Assembly (NCBI RefSeq): GCF_001556185.1
Contig: NZ_LSIJ01000064.1
Span: 57,547-121,546, forward strand
Length of the DNA: 64,000 bases
Source of the DNA: Sphingomonas sp. CCH10-B3
GTDB taxonomy: Bacteria > Pseudomonadota > Alphaproteobacteria > Sphingomonadales > Sphingomonadaceae
Reading direction: 5' to 3'
Part shown: positions 27,144 to 36,864 of the stretch, piece after piece
How positions within the stretch are numbered: the first letter of the stretch is position 1
Layout: every line of letters begins with the position of its first letter
The notes under the pieces: generated by a model
Databases searched by the model: none
Told to the model about the DNA's origin: nothing
The model's input: the letters and a program-made list of their open reading frames with translations, nothing else
Made by a program: the position numbers and the translations under genes

Positions 27144-28039
27144 GACGTCACCCGCCGCACCGGGACCGGCAAATTGCACAGATCGGCGGCGTTGGCCGGC
27201 ACCGTGAAAAACGGCGGCTGGCGGTTGGCCTTGCTTTCCAGATAGGCCGCAAAATCGCCGCTTCCGGGCACCAGATAATCCCAGCGCGGCCGCTCGCCCG
27301 CCGGCAGGTCGGCGGCGATCCGCACCTTGGCGATCGGCACATGCTGCCTGGGGTCCTCATAAAGCCCAAGCCCGCCGCCGGTGCCACGCGGCAGCGCTGA
27401 CAGCGCCGCCATCCCGTCGATCACGCGCCCGACCACGGCAATGTTGCGGTCGAGATGGCGCGGGGCATGGCCGATGACGGTGTAGAGATCGGTGCCGCTG
27501 CCGGTGCTCGGCGCCAGATCGCGTGCCACGCCGACCGCGCCATAGCAATGCGGCAGCCATTGCTGCCGACCGTCGCTCGCAACTGCCCAGCCATCACCAC
27601 TAAAACCGGCCGTTCGGGCATAGGCATCGCGATAGGGATTGCGAACTAGCTTCTGGCCCCGAGCGGGCCACTCATATTCGGCCGGCGGATTGGCGACGAT
27701 GCCGGGCGGCGGCGCTTTTTTCTCGGTCGCGTCGCCCCACTGCGTCACATAATTGTCCTGCACGCGATAGACGGTCGCATCGTCCCACCAGCCGCTGCGC
27801 GCGATCGTGCGGATGTTGGCGGTGTGAACCGGGGTCACGCGGCTTGCGAGCCAGATCGTCACCCGGCGGCCATCGGGGAAGTCGATCAGCAACAGGTCTT
27901 CGGGCGCAATCTCCGCCCAGGCGCTGTCGGGTGCGGCCTTCAATATGTCGGCAGTACCGGGTTTGGGCTTGGGCTTGGGCGCCTCGGCGGCGGCGAACAG
28001 CAGCGGGAGGGCAAGGGCGAGCGAGGCAAGACGGATCAT
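27140..28039 (-). CDS. Secreted cyclophilin-type peptidylprolyl isomerase
   Basis: A protein of 299 residues from the ATG at 28039 with a signal peptide ([20 protein letters not shown]). The cyclophilin fold is shown by '[20 protein letters not shown]' and '[20 protein letters not shown]'. The domain is interrupted by extra loops and a ~70-residue extension, so it is a divergent periplasmic member. It likely helps fold exported proteins; retained isomerase activity is not certain because the usual active-site Arg/Phe context is altered. Confidence 0.85.
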   Translation of the reverse strand: MIRLASLALALPLLFAAAEAPKPKPKPGTADILKAAPDSAWAEIAPEDLLLIDFPDGRRVTIWLASRVTPVHTANIRTIARSGWWDDATVYRVQDNYVTQWGDATEKKAPPPGIVANPPAEYEWPARGQKLVRNPYRDAYARTAGFSGDGWAVASDGRQQWLPHCYGAVGVARDLAPSTGSGTDLYTVIGHAPRHLDRNIAVVGRVIDGMAALSALPRGTGGGLGLYEDPRQHVPIAKVRIAADLPAGERPRWDYLVPGSGDFAAYLESKANRQPPFFTVPANAADLCNLPVPVRRVTS

Positions 28040-28116
28040 CGCACCACCATGCCATGCGCGCGCGGCTTGCGGAAGCCGGTGCGCCCCGCTACGGCTCGCG
28101 GCCTTGCCAAGCATGC

Positions 28117-28207
28117 GGAGCGGTGGCCGAGTGGTCGAAGGCGCTCGCCTGGAAAGTGAGTATACGTCAAAAGCGTATCGAGGGTTCGAATCCCTCCCGC
28201 TCCGCCA
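28117..28207 (+). tRNA. tRNA-Ser (GGA anticodon)
   Basis: 91 nt including an encoded CCA. The acceptor stem starts GGAGCGG, the anticodon loop has GGA at 28151-28153 (reads TCC), a long variable arm (GAGTATACGTC...AAGCGTATC region) marks a class II tRNA, and the T-arm is GAGGG-TTCGAAT-CCCTC. The MBL-fold gene ends 7 nt downstream on the opposite strand. Confidence 0.97.
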
Positions 28208-28213
28208 TTCACA

Positions 28214-29500
28214 TCAAACCGTGATTTCGTCGAAGAGGCCGCGCTGGCCCTCATCGGAGCGCCACACCTTGGCACCGTTGCGGCCAAGCGCGGTCAGCAG
28301 CGCGCCAAACGGGATGTTCTTGCCAAACCCTTTGTCGGCAGCCTGTTTGGCGTCGACCGGTACCAGCGAGTGCTGCAGCCGGGCCATCTTCTCGACGCCG
28401 TGTTCGCGCAACGTCGCGTTCAGGCTGGCATGGTGGCCGACCTTGTAGACGATCGTGCGTGCGATCAGATCGGGTCCGGTCACCTTGCCGTCCGGCAAGT
28501 CCCAGGTCAGCGGCAGCCACGACAACCAGTTGCCGACCTGCGCATCGGCGGCAAACAGCAGCACATCGCCTCCCGGCTCGAGCTCGATTGCGAGCACCAG
28601 GCTGCTATTGTTGACGGCACGATCGAGCAGCAGCGCTAAGCTCTCGCTGTCGTTGAGCCAGTCATTGTCGATGCGCCGCCAGCCATGCTCCTCGGCGAGA
28701 TAGGTCTTGGCGAGGAAGGCGTTCTCACCGATCTTGTCGAGCGGAATGGTGAAGCGCGGTGCGAAGGGTCGGTCGGATATGCCGCCCAGGTCGGAAACAT
28801 GCGCCATCGCCTGCAGGCTATAGGTTTCCGGGGTGGATTTGCTGGGGTCCATCTTGCGCAGCGCTTTTTCTTCGCGCGGCGGCCCGAGGACGAAGATGCG
28901 GGCCGAACTGCCCGGAATCGCGATTGGACCCTCACCGGGATTGCGAAATTCGGGATGGGCGGCCAGCTTGGCCGCGTTGCGCATGGCATCGGCTGTCCCG
29001 CCCTTCCCCGCAACCCCGAGAAAGGCCGTCAGCGCTTCGATATTGCCGACCGCAAGGCCCGCGTCGCGCATCGCCGCTTGCCGCATTCGCACGGCGGTTT
29101 CGGCCGTGGCAAAGGCCGATTTCAGCCGCTTGGCGTCCGTGTCGGCCGGATTCTCGGTCCAGGCGAACCAGACTTTGTCGACGGTGATCTGATCCCATGC
29201 CGCTTTCGCTTGCACGAAGCCCGATACGTGATCCCAATGCGCATGCGTCACCACCAGCAGATCGAGCGGCGCGCCGCCGAGCGTCGTCTTCAGATGGTCG
29301 ACGACTTCGGTCATCTTGTCCTTGGCGGCAGGGACGCCGAGGATCAGGCCGCAGTCGAACAGGATGCGGTAAGGTGCCGCGCCGTCGCGCATGATCTGGA
29401 GCAGCAGGCAATCGCCGAGCCCGTGGCGATACATGCGGATCGTCGCGCGCGCCGGGGCGGCATTGGCGTTGGGTGTGGCGGGATTGTTTGCAGCGGGCAT
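28214..29500 (-). CDS. MBL-fold metallo-hydrolase paired with a metallopeptidase
   Basis: A protein of 428 residues from the ATG at 29500, only 4 nt after the metallopeptidase stop. The zinc motif is THAHWDH (residues 85-91), preceded by RHGLGDCLLLQI and FDCG, and a late zinc ligand lies in VGHHASLN. This N-terminal pattern is the one seen in ComEC-type and stand-alone MBL hydrolases. There is no signal peptide or membrane span, so it is cytoplasmic. An insert of about 180 residues between the zinc motif and the C-terminal half is unusual. Nuclease, phosphodiesterase or other hydrolase activity is possible; the sequence does not decide. Confidence 0.82.
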   Translation of the reverse strand: MPAANNPATPNANAAPARATIRMYRHGLGDCLLLQIMRDGAAPYRILFDCGLILGVPAAKDKMTEVVDHLKTTLGGAPLDLLVVTHAHWDHVSGFVQAKAAWDQITVDKVWFAWTENPADTDAKRLKSAFATAETAVRMRQAAMRDAGLAVGNIEALTAFLGVAGKGGTADAMRNAAKLAAHPEFRNPGEGPIAIPGSSARIFVLGPPREEKALRKMDPSKSTPETYSLQAMAHVSDLGGISDRPFAPRFTIPLDKIGENAFLAKTYLAEEHGWRRIDNDWLNDSESLALLLDRAVNNSSLVLAIELEPGGDVLLFAADAQVGNWLSWLPLTWDLPDGKVTGPDLIARTIVYKVGHHASLNATLREHGVEKMARLQHSLVPVDAKQAADKGFGKNIPFGALLTALGRNGAKVWRSDEGQRGLFDEITV

Positions 29501-29504
29501 CGGA

Positions 29505-31460
29505 TCACTCGTCAGCAAGAGCATGAAGCATGGCGAACGGTTCGCCGACCGATGGCGCGTCGCTATCGAAATAGACCGCGCGCAGCCCGGTTGGCGGTGC
29601 CAATCGGAATGCTCGCTGCGCGGCCAGGCGGTGCGCACTGGTGATGCGCTTGCGGATCACATAGTCGAGCTTACCGGTTTCGCGATCGAGGATGATCGTG
29701 CTGCCGCCGCGGAACGGCTTTCTATCGTCGCCGCTGTCGGGATACCAGCTTTGCGTCACTTCGATGATGACGCTCGACCGGATGCTGCCGTCCGGGCTGA
29801 CGCGGCGCAAGGTGCGCACCGAATGAACTTCAGGCCCGCGCAGCGTGCCGGCAATCTCGGCGGCTGAACCATCATCGGCATTGTCCGGCAACGCCAGCGA
29901 CAATGCGCCGGCGGCGCGCCGGATGCCGAATACTTCGAGATTTTCGTCGCTCACCGCGTCCGAGGTCAGCCACTTGTGAAAGATCGCCGCATTGCTGCGG
30001 GAGCGCTTGTCGATTTCAGCGCGGCTTTCGTCCTTCAGGGCATCAAGCTTCATATTACGGAGCACTTGCTCAAAACGCGGTGCCCTTTCGGGGAAATCGG
30101 GCCCCTCCCATGCCAGGGCATCGGGCGATACGCTCCGCACGCCATAGGGGACGATCCCGCGCGCCCTGAACGCAGCGGCCAAAGCTACGCGATAGCCGTG
30201 CGGGTCTTCGGGAACGAGATCGCGGTCGGCGGTGATTACGGCGCGCAGATATTCGCCGAAATCGATGTCGAACGGCGGGCAATAATCGAGCGCGCGAATC
30301 AGGATGTTGAGGAACTGCCCGGCGACCGTGCAGGCCAGGTCGCCGAGCGCCTTGACCAGCACCGGCGGCAAATCGCCCGCAGGCGCAATGCCGCTGCCGC
30401 CGGTTGCAAGGCGGAAAACCTTGCGGGCGCGCATCTCATAAACCTGGAGATAGGCGTCGAACACCGCCGCAACCAAAACTGCGCCGCGCGGGTGCGGCTC
30501 GGTCGCGTTGCTATAGTCGTTCACATCGGCGCGGCGCCGCTGCCAGGTTCCGGCGTCGTCGTAGAAGCCGATGTAATCGCGTAGCGCCCCGCGTCCGCCG
30601 GTACTGCGACCGAATTGGCTGGCAATTTCGCCGAGCCGGTTCCGCGTCAGCAGATCGCCGCGCGTCGCCGCAATTTCGGCCGCAACTGCGTCGGGCAGCG
30701 TAAAGTGCAGGAACAGCGCGATCATGTCCGCGAAAGCTTCGTGGAAAGCGAGGCAGTCGGGATTGGTCGCCTCGACATAGCGCCGGTGAAGGCCGTCGAG
30801 CAGCGCGTGCGCGGTTTCGTGCGCGATCACATCGTGCGACAGCGCCGCAAACACGATCGGGCGAACGGTGCCTTCGGCATCGCCCGCTTCGCGCCCGTTG
30901 AAATAGCCGAGCAGCAGCGCCTTTTTGTCCGGGCTGTAATAGGCATTGGCAGCGCGCACCCCATGCGGATAAATTCGCAGCCGCTGAACAAATTCCGATC
31001 TCAGCGTCCTGCCGCTTTCGTCCTTGATGAAGCGCGGCGCCCAGAGCGCGCGGCGGCCCAGCGCCCGTTCAAACACCTCGATCGCGCGGGATGCGACCGC
31101 ATATGCCATTTGCTGGTGGAAGCGGGGATCGGTTTCGGTTGCCGGCAGACCGGCGTCGTGGGTCAGAAACGGGTGGTCGAGATCGACTGGCGCATAAGCA
31201 GCGTTGCTCGCCGGATCGATATCGACGACCTCGACATATTCGCCGATCGGCCCGGGCTGGAGCTTTTCCCAAGGCACTTCGATGATGGTCTCGGCGCGGT
31301 CGTAAGTGGCGAGGTCTGCGCCGAGCGTGGGGTCGGACGCATAGATCCGCAGTCGGCGCGTGCGCGGTGCGGGGATGGCCGGACCGGCGAGCGCTGCCTT
31401 GAGCAGATCGTCCTGATTCAAGCCACCGACATTGGGACCGGGTTCGTTCGATATGTCCAA
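29505..31460 (-). CDS. M4-like (gluzincin) metallopeptidase without signal peptide
   Basis: A protein of 651 residues, starting with TTG at 31460 behind a perfect AAGGAG seven bases upstream. The catalytic signature is HETAH (residues 214-218), followed 22 residues later by HEAFAD (Glu241, Asp245), the gluzincin pattern of thermolysin-like peptidases. Unlike secreted M4 enzymes it has no signal peptide or pro-domain. The N-terminal ~110 residues and the C-terminal ~200 (with 'SSVIIEVTQSWYPDSG') are not assignable. It forms a two-gene unit with the MBL-fold protein. A cytoplasmic protease acting with the hydrolase is inferred. Confidence 0.8.
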   Translation of the reverse strand: MDISNEPGPNVGGLNQDDLLKAALAGPAIPAPRTRRLRIYASDPTLGADLATYDRAETIIEVPWEKLQPGPIGEYVEVVDIDPASNAAYAPVDLDHPFLTHDAGLPATETDPRFHQQMAYAVASRAIEVFERALGRRALWAPRFIKDESGRTLRSEFVQRLRIYPHGVRAANAYYSPDKKALLLGYFNGREAGDAEGTVRPIVFAALSHDVIAHETAHALLDGLHRRYVEATNPDCLAFHEAFADMIALFLHFTLPDAVAAEIAATRGDLLTRNRLGEIASQFGRSTGGRGALRDYIGFYDDAGTWQRRRADVNDYSNATEPHPRGAVLVAAVFDAYLQVYEMRARKVFRLATGGSGIAPAGDLPPVLVKALGDLACTVAGQFLNILIRALDYCPPFDIDFGEYLRAVITADRDLVPEDPHGYRVALAAAFRARGIVPYGVRSVSPDALAWEGPDFPERAPRFEQVLRNMKLDALKDESRAEIDKRSRSNAAIFHKWLTSDAVSDENLEVFGIRRAAGALSLALPDNADDGSAAEIAGTLRGPEVHSVRTLRRVSPDGSIRSSVIIEVTQSWYPDSGDDRKPFRGGSTIILDRETGKLDYVIRKRITSAHRLAAQRAFRLAPPTGLRAVYFDSDAPSVGEPFAMLHALADE

Positions 31461-31722
31461 CGGTCAACTCCTTCGATGGGGAGACACGCAACAGGACGAT
31501 GGCAACTGACAGGCGTTATCGAAATTCGGCAGTCATTCGCACCTGCCGAATTGGTAATTGGCGTAGCATAACATTCGGATGTCGCGCCAACAATTCCGTT
31601 GTACAATCAATAATCGCAAAGCATCCGAATTGGACCGTTGGATGTTTGGCGATCTGCCTATCGGCGAGGCGCGACGAGATGCAATGGCGCGTGCCGTTCC
31701 GCGACATTGATCATGATAAGGT
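31461..31722. other. Relatively AT-rich intergenic region with two inverted repeats
   Basis: This gap is visibly lower in GC than its surroundings. It carries AATTCGGCAG (31523-31532) with its exact reverse complement at 31543-31552, and ATTCGGATG (31573-31581) with its exact reverse complement at 31622-31630. It lies upstream of the metallopeptidase gene and downstream of mmsA, so the repeats could be an operator or a terminator. No copy of the tRNA-Ser 3' end was seen here. Confidence 0.55.
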
Positions 31723-33234
31723 TCAGCCCATCGTCGGAATGACGAAGGCATTGCTGCCGTCGGGGGTGCCGTCGGGCCAGCGCTGGGTGATCGTCTTGAT
31801 CTTGGTCCAGAACTTCACGCCTTCGGGGCCGTGCTGGTTGGTGTCGCCAAAGGCGCTGCGCTTCCACCCGCCGAAAGTGTGATAGGCGACCGGCACCGGG
31901 ATTGGCACGTTGATGCCGACCATCCCGACGTTGACGCGCGCCGCGAATTCGCGCGCGGCGTGGCCGTTGCGCGTGAAGATCGCGACGCCATTGCCATACT
32001 GGTGCTGGCTGGGCAGCGCGAGCGCTTCCTCGAAATCCTCCGCGCGCACGATCTGGAGGACGGGGCCAAAGATTTCCTCGCGATAGCTCTCCATGTCGGG
32101 CTTGACGTGGTCGAACAGCGACGGGCCGATGAAGAAGCCTTCCTCATGCCCCTGCAGCGTGAAGCCGCGCCCGTCGACCACCAGTTCGGCGCCTTCATCG
32201 ACGCCTTTCTGAATCCAGCCTTCGACGCGCGCTTTGTGCGCGGCATTCACGACCGGGCCGTAATCGGCGTCTTTGTCGCTCGACACGCCGATCCGCAGCT
32301 TGGCGATGGCGGGGAGCAGCTTTTCGCGCAGCCGCTCGGCCGTCTCCGCGCCGACCGGCACCACCACCGGCAGCGCCATGCAGCGCTCGCCCGCCGAGCC
32401 GAACGCCGCGCCGGCCAGGTCATTCACCACCTGGTCGAGATCGGCGTCGGGCATGACGATGCCGTGGTTCTTGGCCCCGCCCATCGCCTGCACGCGCTTG
32501 CCCGCCGCGACGCCGCGCCGATAGACATAATGCGCAATGTCGGACGATCCGACGAAGCTCACTGCGCTGATCGCGGGATGGTCGAGGATCGCATCGACCA
32601 TTTCCTTGTCGCCGTGGACGACCTGCAGGATGCCCTCGGGCGCGCCCGCCTCGCGCATCAGTTCCGCCAGCCGCACCGGCACCGACGGGTCGCGCTCGCT
32701 CGGTTTCAGGATGAAGGCGTTGCCGCAGGCGATCGCCACGCCGAACATCCACATCGGGATCATCGCCGGGAAGTTGAACGGCGTGATCCCCGCGCCGATG
32801 CCGAGCGGCAGCCGCATCGAATAGACGTCGATGCCAGGCCCCGCGCCCTGGGTATATTCGCCCTTCATCGCGTGCGGGATGCCGCAGGCGAATTCGATCA
32901 CGTCGAGCCCGCGCTGCACGTCGCCGCGCGCGTCCGCCACGACCTTGCCATGCTCCGACGACAGCAGTTGCGCGAGTTCGTCGATATGGGCTTCGACCAG
33001 CCGCTTGAATTCGAACATCACGCGCGCGCGGCGCTGCGGGTTGGTCGCGGCCCAGCCGGGTTGCGCGGCTTGAGCTGCCGCCACAGCGCGGTCGAGATCG
33101 GTGGCGGTGCCGAGCACCACCTGCGCCTGCACGCGACCCGAATTGGGATCGAACACATCCGCCATCCGAGGTGCGCCCGCGCCGGCCATGGTTCCGGCAC
33201 TGGCGGCGGCAATATGGTGATCGATGAGGCGCAT
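31723..33234 (-). CDS. mmsA: CoA-acylating methylmalonate-semialdehyde dehydrogenase
   Basis: A protein of 503 residues from the ATG at 33234. It is an aldehyde dehydrogenase with the MMSDH signature: TPFNFPAMIP, MGGAKNHGIVMPDAD, and catalytic Cys285 in SAGERCMALP. The lack of the usual ALDH general-base Glu fits this CoA-dependent group. It converts methylmalonate or malonate semialdehyde to propionyl- or acetyl-CoA in valine, inositol or beta-alanine breakdown. It is divergent from the TonB receptor, 262 nt away, and has no obvious pathway link to the pectin genes. Confidence 0.93.
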   Translation of the reverse strand: MRLIDHHIAAASAGTMAGAGAPRMADVFDPNSGRVQAQVVLGTATDLDRAVAAAQAAQPGWAATNPQRRARVMFEFKRLVEAHIDELAQLLSSEHGKVVADARGDVQRGLDVIEFACGIPHAMKGEYTQGAGPGIDVYSMRLPLGIGAGITPFNFPAMIPMWMFGVAIACGNAFILKPSERDPSVPVRLAELMREAGAPEGILQVVHGDKEMVDAILDHPAISAVSFVGSSDIAHYVYRRGVAAGKRVQAMGGAKNHGIVMPDADLDQVVNDLAGAAFGSAGERCMALPVVVPVGAETAERLREKLLPAIAKLRIGVSSDKDADYGPVVNAAHKARVEGWIQKGVDEGAELVVDGRGFTLQGHEEGFFIGPSLFDHVKPDMESYREEIFGPVLQIVRAEDFEEALALPSQHQYGNGVAIFTRNGHAAREFAARVNVGMVGINVPIPVPVAYHTFGGWKRSAFGDTNQHGPEGVKFWTKIKTITQRWPDGTPDGSNAFVIPTMG

Positions 33235-33433
33235 AGATCGGATCCTGTTGGTTGTGCGGGCTCTATGCCGCCGCAAGCGGCTGCAAACAATGGCTAGCTG
33301 CATAACGCTCGGCAAGCGTGGCGGTCCGCCGCGGCCATTCGCTAATAGGTTGCGCCGTTGGCGGACCGACCGTTGCCAAGCCCCAGACCATTTCGCCCGT
33401 AACGCCATTGCCACTTGAAATGTCGCAACCTTA

Positions 33434-33449
33434 TTGATACCGGTGTCAA
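33434..33449. promoter_or_regulatory. Candidate LacI-family operator upstream of the TonB receptor
   Basis: TTGATACCGGTGTCAA is a 16-bp palindrome with one mismatch, 47 nt before the receptor ATG. It is the best-formed of four related sites in the locus (others at 49044, 52010 and 53154), all centred on ACCGGT. Confidence 0.6.
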
Positions 33450-33496
33450 CGAAGCCACGAGCGATGCTTAGTCGCCGGCAAGGGGAGGGATTTCTG

Positions 33497-36400
33497 ATGG
33501 TCACCAAGGCATCCAAGCTTTTTCTGTCATGCTCGACGCTCAGCCTCGTGCTCGGCGGCACGGCTTTCGCTGCGCCCGCCGCTGCGCAGCAAACGCCCGC
33601 GACCGCCAAAATGAGCGCGATCACAGTGACCGAGCCGGCCGGGTCGCCGGCTGCGCAAGACGCTGCCCCCGCTGCTGACGAAAAAGCCGGCACTGACGTC
33701 GTTGTCACCGGTTTCCGCAAATCGCTCGCCGATGCGCTCGACCAGAAACGCGCGTCGAACCAGATCATCGATGCGATCACCGCCGAAGACATCGCCAATT
33801 TCCCCGACGCGAACCTCGCCGAATCGATTCAGCGCCTGCCAGGCGTGTCGATCGACCGCGACAATGGCGAAGGTCGCACCATCACCGTGCGCGGCCTCGG
33901 CGGCGACTTCCAGCAGGTGCGGCTGAACGGCGCCGATGCGCTCAGCATTTCGGGTGGCAACCAGTCCGACTCGGGCGCCAACCGCTCGCGCGGGTTCGAC
34001 TTCAACACCTTTGCGTCGGAATTGTTCGGCGGCATCACCGTCACCAAGTCGACGGCGGCATCGAACGACGAAGGCTCGCTCGGCGCGATCATCGATCTCA
34101 ACACCGGGCGTCCGCTCGCCAGCAAGAAGAACCGTTATGCGCTGGGCGCCGAAGCCGAATATCGCGAGAATGGCGCGACCTTCAATCCGCGCATCACCGC
34201 GCTGGTTTCGCAGCACATCACCGACAATTTCGGGATCCTCGGCACGTTCGCCTATCAGAGCCAGAACCAGCAGATCGATGCCTATCGCCGCAATCCGGGA
34301 CAGTTCGAATATACTTATCGCAATTCGCAGCTAAACGGCATTACGCCGGCCACCTATGGCTTTGCGCTGCCGTCGAACCAGGGCACGGGCATTCTCTATG
34401 GGTCTGACCCGGCGGCCTATGCGCTGGTCACGCCAACCACGATCATCCCCGCGCTGCCCTCGATCACGCGGCAGGAATTGTTCTACGAACGCATCGGCGC
34501 GACCGTGACTGCGCAGTGGCGGCCGACCGACCATACCGAGATCACGCTCGACGGCGTCTATTCGAGCTATCGGCAAAACTCGACGGTCAGCGGCATCACG
34601 ACGATCGGCCTCAACCGCAACGGCACCAATGCGCGGGCCCAGCTGACCGGGACGGCGGGGCTGCGCGCGGTCGGCACGGCGAACGGCAATGCCGACCGCG
34701 TGGCACTTTACGCAAATTGCGTGCCGTCGGCGCTGCTCGATTGCAATGGCGAAGCAGCGGGAACCGGGGTGGGGGCGACGCCGCTCGCCGGTTATCTCAA
34801 CAGCCTCAACCCGAACAACCTCAACCCGTTCGATTATTACAATAACCCGCTTTCGCCGGGCTTCGTTCCCACGGCCAACCAGACCGGCTTCTATAACCAG
34901 CTGATCGGTCGCCCGAGCACAGTGATCCGCGCCGCCAATGTCAATGCAGCGGGGCAGGCGGACTATCTGGTGCTCGACCGGCTCGACTGGCGCAGCTTTG
35001 CCGACTCGCAGTTCGGCAACACCGAGTTCAAACAGGCGACGATCAATGTGAAGCATGACTTCACGCCCAACCTGCATTTCGAATATACCGGCGGCTATTC
35101 CGAAACGCAGTTCAATGGTCGCGGTTTTCTGACCGAATTCAACGCGATTGACCAGAACGGCTTCACCTATGACGAGCGCAACGGCGGTCAGGTGCCGATC
35201 TTCAATCCCGGCTTCGACGTCGCCAATCCGGCGAACTGGAATCTCGTCAAAGGCCTGTCGACGATCCGTGCCTTTTCGGACGATGTCCGCAATACCTTCG
35301 CCGTCAATCGCGGCAGCTTGGCCTGGAAGGCCAATGACGAGCTGACGTTCTCGGCTGGTCTGACGTGGAAGCGGTTCACCTACTCAAGCACGTCGGGCCG
35401 CAACAATACCACGGTCGAGGCGATTAACCCGACTCTTGCCGAAGCCCGTATCGGATCGCTCACGGATCTGGGACGCACGGTTGGCTTCGGTCAAGGGCTG
35501 ACCCTGCAGGCGGGGACGCCGACCAGCTTTTTCGTGCCCGATCTCAACCGGTTCATCAATGCGTTCGGCATCGACTGCAATTGTGTAAACCGTTACTCCG
35601 ATTATCGCCTGACAGTAGATGGCCGCAACGGCAATCAGGTGACCGAGCGCGATCTGTCGGGATTCGTGCAAGTCGACTGGAATACCGAGCTGTTCGGGCA
35701 TGCTTTCCGCGGCAATGCCGGCGTGCGTGTGGCCAATACGCAGGTGGCCGCGACGGGATCGGTTGGCGGCGCCGGCAACGGCGGGGTCGGCGTGGTTGTC
35801 ACCGCACGCAACGAATATACCGACGTGCTGCCGTCGGTGAACATGGTATGGACGATCTCGCGCAACTTCCTGTTCCGCTTTGCCGCGTCGAAGGTCATGG
35901 CGCGGCCGCAGCTCGCGTCGTTGACTCCGGGGACCACGGCCTTCCCGACCGGATTGCCGACCAACGGCTCGGCACCGTCGATCACCGTCGGCAATCCCTA
36001 TCTCCAGCCTTTCCGGGCGACCAATTTCGACATCAGCTTCGAACGCTATTTCGGCAAGAACGGCCTGATCTCGATCGCCTTCTTCCTGAAGGATCTCGCC
36101 AATTTCCCGCAGCAGACGGCGGGCGAAGTGCCGCTGTCATCGGTCTATGATCCCGCGACATATCAATTGGTGCTCGGGACGATCACCAGCCCGACCCTGC
36201 TCGCCTATACTCAGGCGAACGGCGTCTATGCCGTGCGCCAGTTCAACGATGCGCCGGGCGGTGTGATCAAGGGCTTCGAACTCAACGTCCAGTCGAACTT
36301 CAGCTTCCTGCCCGCGCCGTGGGACAATTTCGGCGTGACCGCCAACTACACCCATATCGAATCGCGGTTGAGCTATTTGACTGGGACGGCGCTGTCGACG

Positions 36401-36835
36401 ACGCAGACGGGCACGGCGGCGACGGCAGTCAACACCTATGCCAGCGCGCCGTTCCTCAACACCTCGCCCGACGCGTTCAACGCGACGCTCTATTATGAAG
36501 ACAAGAAGTTTTCGATCCGCTTCTCGGGCGCCTATCGCACGCGCTATGTCAACCGCTTCCCGCTCTCGACCGGCACCTGCAGCGTCGGCCTGACGACCAA
36601 CGCCGGCGGCCCCTGCAACTCGCCGATCGTTGCAGATTTTGGCTATCGAGAGTCGACGTTCAATCTCGACTTCGCGTCGAGCTATGCGCTCACGCCTTGG
36701 GCGCGGGTTTCGCTCGAGGCGCGCAACCTGACCAACACGACGCAGTGGAACACGATGTACGCGGCCAACCCGCTCAGCTCGGTCGCCGCCAGCACCGGGC
36801 GGATCGTAACGGCCGGGATCCGCGTCGTCTTCTAA
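33497..36835 (+). CDS. TonB-dependent receptor (Xanthomonas/Caulobacter type)
   Basis: A protein of 1112 residues from the ATG at 33497, behind AGGGGAGGGA. The signal peptide ends near AAPAAAQQ. A TonB-box-like stretch (TDVVVTGFR) is followed by the plug ('DANLAESIQRLPGVSIDRD', 'TVRGLGGDFQQVRLNG'), and the barrel ends in an aromatic residue (GIRVVF) as outer-membrane barrels do. This subtype (TIGR01782-like) commonly imports oligosaccharides. The downstream GH28 (29 nt after the stop) and pectate lyase and the upstream operator make pectic oligomers the likely substrate. Confidence 0.93.
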   Translation: MVTKASKLFLSCSTLSLVLGGTAFAAPAAAQQTPATAKMSAITVTEPAGSPAAQDAAPAADEKAGTDVVVTGFRKSLADALDQKRASNQIIDAITAEDIANFPDANLAESIQRLPGVSIDRDNGEGRTITVRGLGGDFQQVRLNGADALSISGGNQSDSGANRSRGFDFNTFASELFGGITVTKSTAASNDEGSLGAIIDLNTGRPLASKKNRYALGAEAEYRENGATFNPRITALVSQHITDNFGILGTFAYQSQNQQIDAYRRNPGQFEYTYRNSQLNGITPATYGFALPSNQGTGILYGSDPAAYALVTPTTIIPALPSITRQELFYERIGATVTAQWRPTDHTEITLDGVYSSYRQNSTVSGITTIGLNRNGTNARAQLTGTAGLRAVGTANGNADRVALYANCVPSALLDCNGEAAGTGVGATPLAGYLNSLNPNNLNPFDYYNNPLSPGFVPTANQTGFYNQLIGRPSTVIRAANVNAAGQADYLVLDRLDWRSFADSQFGNTEFKQATINVKHDFTPNLHFEYTGGYSETQFNGRGFLTEFNAIDQNGFTYDERNGGQVPIFNPGFDVANPANWNLVKGLSTIRAFSDDVRNTFAVNRGSLAWKANDELTFSAGLTWKRFTYSSTSGRNNTTVEAINPTLAEARIGSLTDLGRTVGFGQGLTLQAGTPTSFFVPDLNRFINAFGIDCNCVNRYSDYRLTVDGRNGNQVTERDLSGFVQVDWNTELFGHAFRGNAGVRVANTQVAATGSVGGAGNGGVGVVVTARNEYTDVLPSVNMVWTISRNFLFRFAASKVMARPQLASLTPGTTAFPTGLPTNGSAPSITVGNPYLQPFRATNFDISFERYFGKNGLISIAFFLKDLANFPQQTAGEVPLSSVYDPATYQLVLGTITSPTLLAYTQANGVYAVRQFNDAPGGVIKGFELNVQSNFSFLPAPWDNFGVTANYTHIESRLSYLTGTALSTTQTGTAATAVNTYASAPFLNTSPDAFNATLYYEDKKFSIRFSGAYRTRYVNRFPLSTGTCSVGLTTNAGGPCNSPIVADFGYRESTFNLDFASSYALTPWARVSLEARNLTNTTQWNTMYAANPLSSVAASTGRIVTAGIRVVF

Positions 36836-36864
36836 GCCAGCGACGCGCCGGAAAGGGACCGTAA

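Noticed and set aside
28117..31722. A tRNA-bounded genomic island with attachment sites
   Set aside because: I looked for a repeat of the tRNA-Ser 3' end beyond the metallopeptidase gene and saw none, and there is no integrase. Acquisition remains possible but is not shown.
31831..33297. A 488-codon open frame on the plus strand
   Set aside because: It is antisense to the methylmalonate-semialdehyde dehydrogenase gene and rich in His, Arg and Asp.
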